Origin: an uncultured Christensenellaceae bacterium
GTDB taxonomy: Bacteria; Bacillota; Clostridia; Christensenellales; UBA1242
NCBI GenBank assembly: GCA_910587225.1
Contig: CAJULT010000017.1
Span: 1-13,247 of the forward strand
Direction: 5' to 3'
DNA: 13,247 nt
Below the pieces are notes generated by a model, which was not told the DNA's origin, searched no databases, and was given only the letters and a program-made list of their open reading frames with translations. A program made the position numbers and the translations under genes. Every line of letters begins with the position of its first letter. The first letter of the stretch is position 1. This document shows positions 6,597 through 13,228 of the stretch, piece by piece.

Positions 6597-6806
6597 AGAT
6601 TGCATTAGCAGTAAGACAAGTAGCGTTATGGAAGCGTACAGAGAAGGGTTGGATGCTGAAAAACCTAAGCCGAAGTAAAAAGCGAAACCACTTAATTGCC
6701 ATGATATGTTATCGACTATATGAGAGGCGACTTATGGTCGCAATTAAGGTGGAACCGCGGTTTAAAAAATCGTCCTTAAGATTTTCTTAAGGATTTTTTG
6801 TTTTTT
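6597..6806 (+). ncRNA. T-box riboswitch, threonine specific
   Basis: The T-box sequence AAGGTGGAACCGCGG (6746-6760) is nearly consensus. Stem I elements are visible: AGAGAAGGGTTGGATGCTG (about 6640-6658) resembles the GA-motif and distal loop region, and GCGAAACCACTT carries the specifier ACC (6687-6689), a Thr codon. The terminator stem TCCTTAAG (6773-6780) / CTTAAGGA (6786-6793) is followed by six Ts, G and six more Ts. The antiterminator uses the T-box half, where TGGA would pair with the UCCA end of an uncharged tRNA, predicting a U discriminator. Known T-box logic: uncharged tRNA-Thr stabilises the antiterminator and thrS is expressed. Confidence 0.95.
6773..6806 (+). terminator. regulated terminator of the T-box leader
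   Basis: 8-bp stem with an ATTTT loop (6781-6785) and a T-run from 6794 to 6806 broken by one G. It ends right before the thrS ribosome site AGGAGG (6807-6812), so termination prevents thrS expression. Confidence 0.9.
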
Positions 6807-6818
6807 AGGAGGTAATTT

Positions 6819-8558
6819 ATGAAAATCGAAAAATTTCAAGATAGTGAACTTGAGATGGCAAGACATTCACTTGCACATGTGCTAGCTAAAGCACTTATGG
6901 AGCTTTATCCAAATACAAAGCTCACAATTGGCCCTGCGATTGAGGACGGCTTTTATTATGATATAGACCTTGACCACTCAATTACGCCAGATGAGTACGC
7001 CGCTATCGAAAAGAAGATGAAAGAGATTATTAGTAAAGGTGAAAAGTTTACTCGCAAAGTAATTTCCAAAGAAGAAGCTTTAAAACTTTTTGCTGGCAAT
7101 GAATATAAAACTGAAATCATCAATGAACTTCCAGCAGGGGAAGAAGTAAGTTTATATTATACTGGTGATGACTTTTTCGACCTTTGTCGAGGCCCACACA
7201 TTGAAAGTACAAACAAGCTTCAAGCTTATGGCTACAAAATTCACAGCGTAAATGGTGCATATTGGAGAGGCAGCGAAAAGAACAAAATGCTTCAACGCGT
7301 TTATGTTTACGCTTTTAAAACTAAGAAAGACCTTGCTGACTATATGAACATGCTTGAAGAAGCTAAAAAGCGTGATAACCGCAAGCTTGGCAAAGAGCTT
7401 GGTCTTTTCATGATTTCACCAGAAGGACCTGGTTTTCCTTTCTACCTTCCAAATGGTATGATAGTTAAAAATCAACTTATTGATTTTTGGCATCAAATTC
7501 ATGAGAAGGCTGGATATAGTGAGGTTTCAACTCCAATCATGCTATCTCGTCATCTTTGGGAAACCTCAGGACACTGGGATCACTACAAAGACAATATGTA
7601 CACAACAAAAATTGACGAAGAAGACTTTGCAATTAAACCTATGAACTGTCCGGGCGGAGTACTTGTATATAAATCTTCACCACGCTCATACAGAGATCTT
7701 CCGCTTAGACTTGGAGAGCTTGGGCTTGTTCACCGTCACGAAAAGTCAGGGGAGCTTGGTGGACTTATGCGTGTGCGCTGCTTTACTCAAGACGATGCAC
7801 ATATCTTTATGACACCTAGTCAAATTAAGGATGAAATCAAAGGTGTGGTTGCACTTATAGACAGCGTATACAAACTTTTCAATTTCCCTTATGAAATCGA
7901 ACTTTCAACTCGACCTGAAAACAGTATGGGTAGCGACGAAGATTGGGAAACTGCAACAGCAGCACTAGTAGAGGCTCTTGACGAACTTGGTCGTGATTAT
8001 ATCATCAATGAAGGGGACGGAGCTTTCTATGGACCAAAGATTGACTTCCACCTCAAAGACGCTCTTGGCAGAACTTGGCAATGCGGAACAATTCAGCTTG
8101 ACTTCCAACTTCCTCAGCGTTTTGAACTTGAATATACAGGTGAGGACGGGGAAAAACATAGACCTATTATGATTCACCGCGTTATCTATGGTTCTATCGA
8201 CCGCTTTATCGGTATTCTTATAGAGCATTTTGCGGGCGCGTTCCCACTTTGGCTTTCGCCTGTGCAGGTTAAGGTGCTTAGCCTAACTGACCGCAATAAC
8301 TCTTACGCTCAAAGTCTTGTTGACTCACTTAAAGAAAAAGGCATTCGCGCAGAAGGCGACCTTAGAAATGAAAAGGTGGGTTACAAAATCAGAGAGGCAC
8401 TTTCAATGAAAATTCCTTATCTTATCATTGTTGGTGATGAGGAGGAAAATAACAAGACCATTTCTATCCGCGGACGCGGTTATGAAAATCAAAGTGGAAT
8501 TAATTTTGATAAATTTGTCGAAAGACTTTTAGATGAAATAAAAACTAAAAAAATCTAG
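6819..8558 (+). CDS. thrS: threonyl-tRNA synthetase lacking the N-terminal TGS domain
   Basis: Class II synthetase charging tRNA-Thr, 579 residues. The editing domain comes first: HSLAH (H16, H20) and DLCRGPHI (C123, H127) are its catalytic residues. The catalytic core has motif 2 (HRHEKSGELGGLMRVRCFTQ), motif 3 (GSIDRFIGILIEHFAG) and the zinc ligands C277 (MNCPGG), H328 (DDAHIF) and H453 (MIHRV). The C-terminal anticodon-binding domain starts near PLWLSPVQVKVL. Compared with E. coli and B. subtilis ThrRS (about 640 residues), the roughly 57-residue TGS domain before the editing domain is absent. There is no room for it, because the T-box terminator ends 13 bases before the ATG. AGGAGG at 6807-6812 supports the start. 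Natural TGS-less ThrRS forms are known. Confidence 0.97.
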   Translation: MKIEKFQDSELEMARHSLAHVLAKALMELYPNTKLTIGPAIEDGFYYDIDLDHSITPDEYAAIEKKMKEIISKGEKFTRKVISKEEALKLFAGNEYKTEIINELPAGEEVSLYYTGDDFFDLCRGPHIESTNKLQAYGYKIHSVNGAYWRGSEKNKMLQRVYVYAFKTKKDLADYMNMLEEAKKRDNRKLGKELGLFMISPEGPGFPFYLPNGMIVKNQLIDFWHQIHEKAGYSEVSTPIMLSRHLWETSGHWDHYKDNMYTTKIDEEDFAIKPMNCPGGVLVYKSSPRSYRDLPLRLGELGLVHRHEKSGELGGLMRVRCFTQDDAHIFMTPSQIKDEIKGVVALIDSVYKLFNFPYEIELSTRPENSMGSDEDWETATAALVEALDELGRDYIINEGDGAFYGPKIDFHLKDALGRTWQCGTIQLDFQLPQRFELEYTGEDGEKHRPIMIHRVIYGSIDRFIGILIEHFAGAFPLWLSPVQVKVLSLTDRNNSYAQSLVDSLKEKGIRAEGDLRNEKVGYKIREALSMKIPYLIIVGDEEENNKTISIRGRGYENQSGINFDKFVERLLDEIKTKKI

Positions 8559-8569
8559 TTAATTTCGCT

Positions 8570-8597
8570 TTGAAAACTTTAATTTATTTGCTACAAT
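8570..8597 (+). promoter_or_regulatory. promoter upstream of yajC
   Basis: TTGAAA (8570-8575), a 16-base spacer and TACAAT (8592-8597). The expected transcription start (about 8604) lies after the GGAGG at 8598-8602 and right before the 25-codon ORF. That ORF would be almost leaderless on this transcript, while yajC would have a normal leader. Confidence 0.6.
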
Positions 8598-8606
8598 GGA
8601 GGAAAC

Positions 8607-8684
8607 ATGACATTTGATGGAATTATGGTAGCAGTCGCCTTTGTTTTCATATTCTACTTTTTCGTGTTTGGCATGAAAAAATAA
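8607..8684 (+). CDS. 25-residue single-span membrane peptide upstream of yajC
   Basis: ATG at 8607 with GGAGG (8598-8602) 4 bases ahead. The product begins MTFDGIMVAVAF, has one hydrophobic aromatic-rich span (about residues 6-22), and ends FGMKK, so by the positive-inside rule the C-terminus would be cytoplasmic. Its stop overlaps the start of the yajC ribosome site (AAGGAGG 8683-8689), which suggests coupling. I know of no family. It could be a small subunit or regulator of the Sec accessory complex, or a leader ORF. It is not a fragment of yajC, because a complete yajC follows. Support is the ribosome site, the clear membrane character and the tight spacing. Confidence 0.5.
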   Translation: MTFDGIMVAVAFVFIFYFFVFGMKK

Positions 8685-8697
8685 GGAGGAATTAAAT

Positions 8698-9216
8698 ATG
8701 TACTTATCTCAACTTGCTGCGGTGCAAATGGATGTTACGCAATGGATTTTAATCGGCTTTATTGTTTTGCTTATCATCGTTTATCCTATTTTGGCACACT
8801 CACGCAATAAGAAAGAAAATCAAAAAATGCAGGAGCAGGCAAACTCACTCAAACGCGGGGACAAGGTTCTTACAACCAGTGGCGTTTATGGCACTATTGT
8901 CGATCTTGAAATGGCTGAGGATAAAAAGGTTGTTACAATCGAAACTGGCTCTGGCAAAAACAAGGGCTATATTACCGTAGACGCTTACGCTATCTATCAA
9001 GTGTTCTCAAAAGAACCTAAGGTAGCCCCACAAGATAAAGCTAGCGAGGTTAAGGCAGTTGAAGCGCCAAAAGAGGAAGTTAAAGAAGTTAAAACTGAGC
9101 AGGCAGCTACGCCAGTTGAAACTAAAACTGAATCTGATGACACAGTAGCTTCAATTGAAGAGCAAATCAGCGGCAAAAAACCTAAGAAAACAAAAACTAA
9201 AAAGAGCGATAACTAA
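8698..9216 (+). CDS. yajC: preprotein translocase accessory subunit YajC
   Basis: YajC associates with SecD and SecF as an accessory part of the Sec translocon. One membrane span lies at about residues 15-33 (WILIGFIVLLIIVYPIL), followed by a cytoplasmic domain with the family signature: NKKENQKMQEQANSLKRGDK, VLTTSGVYGTIV and the VDAYAIYQVF region. The core ends near residue 105. The next 65 or so residues are Glu/Lys/Ala/Pro-rich and end KKPKKTKTKKSDN. Typical YajC is about 90-115 residues, so this tail is a lineage-specific extension, probably disordered. AAGGAGG (8683-8689) precedes the ATG. A terminator hairpin begins inside the last codons. Confidence 0.93.
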   Translation: MYLSQLAAVQMDVTQWILIGFIVLLIIVYPILAHSRNKKENQKMQEQANSLKRGDKVLTTSGVYGTIVDLEMAEDKKVVTIETGSGKNKGYITVDAYAIYQVFSKEPKVAPQDKASEVKAVEAPKEEVKEVKTEQAATPVETKTESDDTVASIEEQISGKKPKKTKTKKSDN

Positions 9217-9228
9217 TTCGCTTTTTTG
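9200..9228 (+). terminator. intrinsic terminator overlapping the end of yajC
   Basis: AGCGA (9205-9209) pairs with TCGCT (9218-9222); flanking A and T runs extend the stem, and six Ts follow. The yajC stop codon (9214-9216) sits in the loop. Confidence 0.65.
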
Positions 9229-9275
9229 CGGCGTCGGCACTTTATTAGCTATTAACTTTTATTTTAAAACTAAAA

Positions 9276-9307
9276 AGACAGAGAACGCCAAGCGTTCTTT
9301 GTTTTTT
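9276..9307 (+). terminator. second intrinsic terminator after yajC
   Basis: AGAACGC (9282-9288), loop CAA, GCGTTCT (9292-9298), then TTGTTTTTT. Stronger than the first hairpin. The 60 bases between the two hold nothing I can identify. Confidence 0.85.
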
Positions 9308-9367
9308 GTCATGAAACCAGATTTCTTTTCATAGATTACAGTATAAAATCAGTGAAAGGAGTCAATC

Positions 9368-9790
9368 ATGAAAAAGAGAGCCAAAAGCATTCCAGCAGGA
9401 GATATTACGCCTAAGCATACGCTTTTAAAAAGCTTACTCAAGGGGAGTTTATCGGCGCTTTGCGTCTGCCTTGTGGGAATTCTTATTTTCGCCTTCCTTT
9501 TAAAGTTCACAAGTTTAAGTGATAGCATTATAAGACCTGTCAATCAGGTTATAAAGGGAGCAAGCATTCTTGTAGGAGTCTTTATCGGCCTCAAAAAACA
9601 AAAAGAAATGGGGCTTGTAAGCGGTCTTTTAATTGGACTCATTTTTACTGTTATCGCTTTTCTAACCTTTTCTATTTTGGATGGAAATTTCAGTTTTGAT
9701 AAAACACTTTTAAATGACTTCATTTTTGGAGGCATTACAGGCGCAATTTGCGGTATAATTTGCGTTAATATCAAAAAAAGTTCCAACTAA
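9368..9790 (+). CDS. TIGR04086-family (YrzE-like) membrane protein
   Basis: 140 residues, with a basic N-terminal region (MKKRAKSIPAG...LLKSLLKG) and four probable membrane segments: about 27-50, 62-75, 81-105 and 117-136. The layout, Gly-rich spans and the location between yajC and secD fit the TIGR04086 family (B. subtilis YrzE, encoded in the yajC/secDF neighbourhood). Function is not known. AAAGGAG (9355-9361) lies 6 bases before the ATG. A TATAAA at 9342-9347 could be a -10, but no good -35 stands at the right distance, so how this gene is transcribed past the two preceding terminators is unclear. No terminator follows before the secD promoter. Confidence 0.7.
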   Translation: MKKRAKSIPAGDITPKHTLLKSLLKGSLSALCVCLVGILIFAFLLKFTSLSDSIIRPVNQVIKGASILVGVFIGLKKQKEMGLVSGLLIGLIFTVIAFLTFSILDGNFSFDKTLLNDFIFGGITGAICGIICVNIKKSSN

Positions 9791-9803
9791 AATAAAAAAA
9801 CAT

Positions 9804-9832
9804 TTGACAGTTGCCCTTAATTTCTTTATAAT
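9804..9832 (+). promoter_or_regulatory. consensus sigma-A promoter of secD-secF
   Basis: TTGACA (9804-9809), a 17-base spacer and TATAAT (9827-9832): both hexamers perfect at optimal spacing. Transcription would start near 9839, giving a leader of about 70 bases. Confidence 0.9.
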
Positions 9833-9845
9833 AGACAAGTAGATA

Positions 9846-9864
9846 TGTCCGCATTAGGCGGTCA
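9846..9864 (+). promoter_or_regulatory. hairpin in the secD leader
   Basis: TGTCCGC (9846-9852) folds on GCGGTCA (9858-9864) around ATTAG, with one T-T mismatch. It sits at the very 5' end of the predicted mRNA and has no T-run, so it is not a terminator. It could stabilise the transcript or regulate secDF. Confidence 0.4.
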
Positions 9865-9908
9865 CTCGATCACATTTTTCTTTAAAGGACATTAAAGGGG
9901 ACTGTTAA

Positions 9909-11294
9909 ATGACTAAAAAACGTGCTATTGCCCGATTTACAATTTCAACTATCATCGCCATTATTGGCCTCGTTTTGTCATTTGCAAATTTCTTAATTCC
10001 AGGTACGACTGATAGATATAATGGATTTATTAATTCTATTTCACTTGGACTTGACCTTTCAGGTGGTCTTTCAGTAGTTTATGATTGTTCTACAACTGGA
10101 AACGGGGATTTAGCAAATTCTATTGACGCAACCATTACTCGCTTGCAAGATGTTTTGTATAGCGAAGGTTATAGCGAGGCTTCTGTTTATAAACAAGGTT
10201 CAAGCAGAATTCGCATTGAAGTGCCAGACGCAAATGAGAGCGATGACATTTTCTCTTTCCTTGAAAATCCACAAACACTTTATATGACGCTTGAAAAAGC
10301 AGACGGGACAAACACTCCAACTCCTTATATTGAAGGTAAAGATGTCACCGATGTATTTGTAAACTACGACACACAAAACTCTAAATATGGGGTAACTCTT
10401 CGCTTTACAACTGAGGGGGCAAAACGCTTTGCTACTCTTACCGAACTTGCATCAAGCAAAACTAATGATGATGAAAAACTCATCTATGTTTATCTTGGCG
10501 AAATTAGTGGAAACCCTTGGGGACAACTACAATGTAAAGAAAAAATTGAGGGCGGTTCAACCTTTATTTCTGGTGACAACATTAGCGACTATGAAAGTGC
10601 AAAAGAATATGCACTCAATATCATGAGCGGAACTTTTAATGTTAAACTTACTCTTGTTGAAAACAGTGTAATTTCTGCAACCTTAGGTCGTGAAGCACTT
10701 ACACTTGGACTTATTGCTGCTGGTGTGGCAATTCTTCTCATCTTTATCATTATGTATCTTAGATACCGTGACCTTGGACTTATCGCAAACTTCTCACTTG
10801 TATTTTACATTATCTTAATGCTGTTCTTCTTGCAAGCAATTCCATTTGTTCAACTTACCTTGCCGGGTATTGCGGGTATTATTCTAAGTCTTGGTATGGC
10901 GGTTGATGGAAATATCATCATATTTGAGCGTATCAAGGAAGAATATGCAAGCGGCAAGAAAATGCACCTTGCAGTTAAGGGCGGTTTCAAAAAGGCGTTC
11001 TGGCCAATTTTCGATAGTAACATCACAACAATTATCACTTCAATTATTCTCTACATTTTAGGCACAGCTGCCATTAAGGGCTTTGCAATCACATTGCTTC
11101 TTGGCATTTTGCTTTCTATGTTCACAACACTTGTTGTTACAAGGTTCTTTGTAAAAGGCTATCTTGGCATTAACTCAACTAAGCCACATAGAGCTAAACT
11201 TTACAGAGATGAAAATGTTGAAGAAATAGGTGATGAGGTGGAAATTCTACCAGAAGCCGCTCCTCAAACAAATGAAGGAGGGGACAATGAGTAA
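9909..11294 (+). CDS. secD: protein translocase subunit SecD
   Basis: RND-superfamily membrane protein that, with SecF, uses the proton-motive force to help proteins leave the SecYEG channel. 461 residues. TM1 is at about 10-30, then LGLDLSGGLSVVYD (the D1 motif) and an extracytoplasmic domain. From about 255 a five-helix bundle begins, including LPGIAGIILSLGMAVDGNIIIFERIKEE, where D333 is the conserved charged residue of TM4. Most family members have VDAN; here it is VDGN. FDSNITTIITSIILYILGTAAIKGFA follows. An acidic cytoplasmic tail ends the protein. The P1 domain is compact, as in other Firmicutes. AAAGGGG (9894-9900) precedes the ATG, and secF starts inside the last codons. Confidence 0.97.
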   Translation: MTKKRAIARFTISTIIAIIGLVLSFANFLIPGTTDRYNGFINSISLGLDLSGGLSVVYDCSTTGNGDLANSIDATITRLQDVLYSEGYSEASVYKQGSSRIRIEVPDANESDDIFSFLENPQTLYMTLEKADGTNTPTPYIEGKDVTDVFVNYDTQNSKYGVTLRFTTEGAKRFATLTELASSKTNDDEKLIYVYLGEISGNPWGQLQCKEKIEGGSTFISGDNISDYESAKEYALNIMSGTFNVKLTLVENSVISATLGREALTLGLIAAGVAILLIFIIMYLRYRDLGLIANFSLVFYIILMLFFLQAIPFVQLTLPGIAGIILSLGMAVDGNIIIFERIKEEYASGKKMHLAVKGGFKKAFWPIFDSNITTIITSIILYILGTAAIKGFAITLLLGILLSMFTTLVVTRFFVKGYLGINSTKPHRAKLYRDENVEEIGDEVEILPEAAPQTNEGGDNE

Positions 11295-12342
11295 GAATAG
11301 ATTTTCCATTGACAAGTATCTAAACAAATCTAAATTTGACTATTGTAAAAACCTTAAATGGTTTATTATCGCTCCAATTGTTCTAACCATTGTCGGAATT
11401 ATCCTTCTATTTACAGTTGGTTTCAACCTCGGTCTTGACTTCACTGGCGGAACAGTACTTAAAGTCTATGCAAATAGCGAAGGGTATATTGAAGAGGCAA
11501 CTTCTTATCATATTGAAAAAGATCAAGATTACAATGCGATGAGAGGTATCATTGAAAAAGTTTTGAGCGAAAATGGACTTTCAATCGCTTCTTTCCGTTC
11601 AACCACTATGACTATTGATGGATTAGACACAAATGGTCAAGCAGTTGAAGTGCGTTACCAAAATGTTAGCGGCGCAACAGGAACTGAAATTAGTGAACTT
11701 AATAACAAAGTTAGAGAGGGCTTACAGGAAGCATTTAAATATAAATATGTTTCAGTAACAGAAGATTATAGCTTGGCAGTATCTGCACCAGAAGTGGTAA
11801 CCGCTACCGCATCAAGCGAACTTCTTATGAACGCATTTATCGCTATGATTGTGGCAATTGCATTAATTCTTATCTATGTAGCCTTCCGTTTTGAAATCAC
11901 GAGCGGTCTTGCAGCTGTACTTGCACTTTTCCATGACCTTATTGTAATGACAAGTATGGTACTTATCTTCCGCATTCCAATCAATAGTTCCTTTGTTGCA
12001 GCACTTGTAACAATACTTGGTTACTCAATCAACAATACAATCATCATCTTTGACCGCATTCGTGAAAACACTAAGAGCGGGGATTATGATAAAAAGGAAA
12101 ACTCAGTCGTTGCAAATGATAGCGTTAAGCAGACAATGACGCGTTCAATCTTCACAACACTGACAACAGTTATCACAATTGGACTTGTTGCTGTAATTGG
12201 AGTGAGTGATATTCGTGAGTTCGCCTTCCCAATTCTTATCGGAATTATAGCAGGCTTCTACTCTTCAGTATTTATCACACCGGGTCTTTGGGCGATTGGC
12301 TACAGACCTAAAAAGAAGAAAAAGAAAGCAATTGCAAAGTAG
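11287..12342 (+). CDS. secF: protein translocase subunit SecF
   Basis: Partner of SecD, 351 residues. It has TM1 at about 25-45, the LGLDFTGGTVLKV motif, an extracytoplasmic domain (VEVRYQNVSG...), then five helices including LAAVLALFHDLIVM, VTILGYSINNTIIIFDRIREN and ITIGLVAVIGVSDIREFAFPILIGII. In the usual GYSINDT motif, Asn250 replaces the Asp implicated in proton coupling (E. coli SecF D213). The protein ends PKKKKKKAIAK, very basic and cytoplasmic. The frame is open 19 codons upstream, but the ATG at 11287 has GGAGGGG (about 11277-11283) and family-like sequence begins there. It overlaps secD by 8 bases, so translational coupling is likely and gives equal amounts of both subunits. Confidence 0.96.
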   Translation: MSKNRFSIDKYLNKSKFDYCKNLKWFIIAPIVLTIVGIILLFTVGFNLGLDFTGGTVLKVYANSEGYIEEATSYHIEKDQDYNAMRGIIEKVLSENGLSIASFRSTTMTIDGLDTNGQAVEVRYQNVSGATGTEISELNNKVREGLQEAFKYKYVSVTEDYSLAVSAPEVVTATASSELLMNAFIAMIVAIALILIYVAFRFEITSGLAAVLALFHDLIVMTSMVLIFRIPINSSFVAALVTILGYSINNTIIIFDRIRENTKSGDYDKKENSVVANDSVKQTMTRSIFTTLTTVITIGLVAVIGVSDIREFAFPILIGIIAGFYSSVFITPGLWAIGYRPKKKKKKAIAK

Positions 12343-12371
12343 AGGTCGGTAAGTTTGTAAATCTTAAAAAT

Positions 12372-12409
12372 AAAATACGAAGATTAATCCTTCGTATTTT
12401 TTATTTTGA
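12372..12409. terminator. bidirectional terminator between secF and the NUDIX gene
   Basis: 11-bp stem AAAATACGAAG (12372-12382) / CTTCGTATTTT (12390-12400) with a 7-base loop, followed by TTTATTTT. The minus-strand gene stops at 12401-12403, so the same hairpin can end both converging transcripts. Confidence 0.88.
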
Positions 12410-12942
12410 GTTTTTTGTTAATATTGATAAAACATCAGTCCAAAAGGGTCTTTTAACCATTTTATTGTCTTCTATTTTTAGTTTTATTTCATCAACTGTC
12501 AACCAAACAATTTGTTCTATTTCCTCTTTTTGAAATTTAATTTTTGAAATATCTAAATTTAATTGAGAGATATAAATATAGTCTAATTCGTTTTCAATAA
12601 AAGTTCCATTATTGAAGGTTTCATTTCTCCAATAAATTTTAAAAAGTTGAAGTTGCTCCCTATTTAAATTTAAACTTAATTCTTCTTGTACTTCTCTTAA
12701 TAAACTATCAACGACATCCTGTCCTGATTGAACATGTCCTGATGCTGATATGTCAAAAAGTCCCGGGTTTTTATCTTTGTTAAATGCTCTTTGTTGAGAA
12801 AGCATCTTGTACCCCCCCCGGGCATTTTATCAATAATAATAAGTCCGCTCGCGTGATGTCTAAGTCCTTTTTCGTGAACTAGCTTTCTATTCGCCTTGGA
12901 AATAATATTACCATTATCATCAATAATATCTAATAATTCCAT
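12401..12942 (-). pseudogene. NUDIX hydrolase gene, frameshifted at a C8 homopolymer
   Basis: Two overlapping minus-strand frames join into one NUDIX protein of about 180 residues. The 5' part (from ATG 12940-12942) reads MELLDIIDDNGNIISKANRK then HASGLIIIDKMPGG. The 3' part continues YKMLSQQRAFNKDKNPGLFD. The break lies in the C8 run at 12812-12819: nine or six Cs would restore one frame. The NUDIX box is GHVQSGQ...LLREVQEELSL; the REVQEE metal-binding core is intact, but the usual first Glu is Gln and the late Gly is Ser. The N-terminal layout resembles IDI-like/YfcD-type NUDIX proteins; substrate unknown. The region is visibly AT-richer than its neighbours. It may be a sequencing error, a true pseudogene or a phase-variable gene. 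GGGAG precedes the ATG and a good promoter is present. Confidence 0.8.
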
Positions 12943-12959
12943 CTTTTTCTCCCAATCGC

Positions 12960-12989
12960 ATTATACCATATTTTCTATGAAAAGTACAA
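12960..12989 (-). promoter_or_regulatory. promoter of the NUDIX gene
   Basis: On the minus strand: TTGTAC (12984-12989), an 18-base spacer and TATAAT (12960-12965), preceded by TGG, an extended -10. The leader would be very short, about 10-15 bases, just containing the ribosome site. Confidence 0.7.
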
Positions 12990-13025
12990 TGGTTACAAAT
13001 ATAATTTTTATTTATGTCAAAACGC

Positions 13026-13058
13026 TTGCAATTATTTTTATTTTATGATATATATAAT
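13026..13058 (+). promoter_or_regulatory. probable promoter of the rpsB unit
   Basis: TTGCAA (13026-13031), a 17-base spacer and TATATA (13049-13054). A perfect TATAAT lies 4 bases further on (13053-13058) but would need a 21-base spacer. The exact -10 is uncertain. A leader of about 165 bases would follow. Confidence 0.5.
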
Positions 13059-13060
13059 AG

Positions 13061-13149
13061 CGTCTTCGGACGAAATTTGCACTTCTATCAAATTCAAACA
13101 TAGTTGCCAAAGCCTTCACACCTCGCATACGCGACACAGCGGGCGTGAA
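13061..13149 (+). promoter_or_regulatory. structured 5' leader of rpsB
   Basis: The leader starts with a UUCG-tetraloop hairpin, CGTC (13061-13064) TTCG GACG (13069-13072). Further on, TTCACACC (13115-13122) pairs with GGCGTGAA (13142-13149) with one mismatch, enclosing a second hairpin TCGC ATAC GCGA (13123-13134). There is no T-run, so these are not terminators. Ribosomal protein operons often carry such leaders for autoregulation, and this one is locally GC-rich in AT-rich DNA. That it binds S2 is inference. Confidence 0.5.
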
Positions 13150-13228
13150 AAAGAGTTCTCTCTGTGGTCATGTTTGGAGCCAAGAAAGATAGGGGGAAGG
13201 ACAAAAACAAAAAGGAGGAAAAAGAAAA

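Noticed and set aside
9342..9347. TATAAA as the -10 of the TIGR04086-type gene
   Set aside because: No acceptable -35 at 16-18 bases upstream; TTGTCA (9306-9311) is about 30 bases away. The promoter of this gene remains unassigned.
11230..11286. 19-codon upstream extension of SecF
   Set aside because: It lies within the secD tail in another frame. The ATG at 11287 has a strong ribosome site and the usual short overlap with secD.
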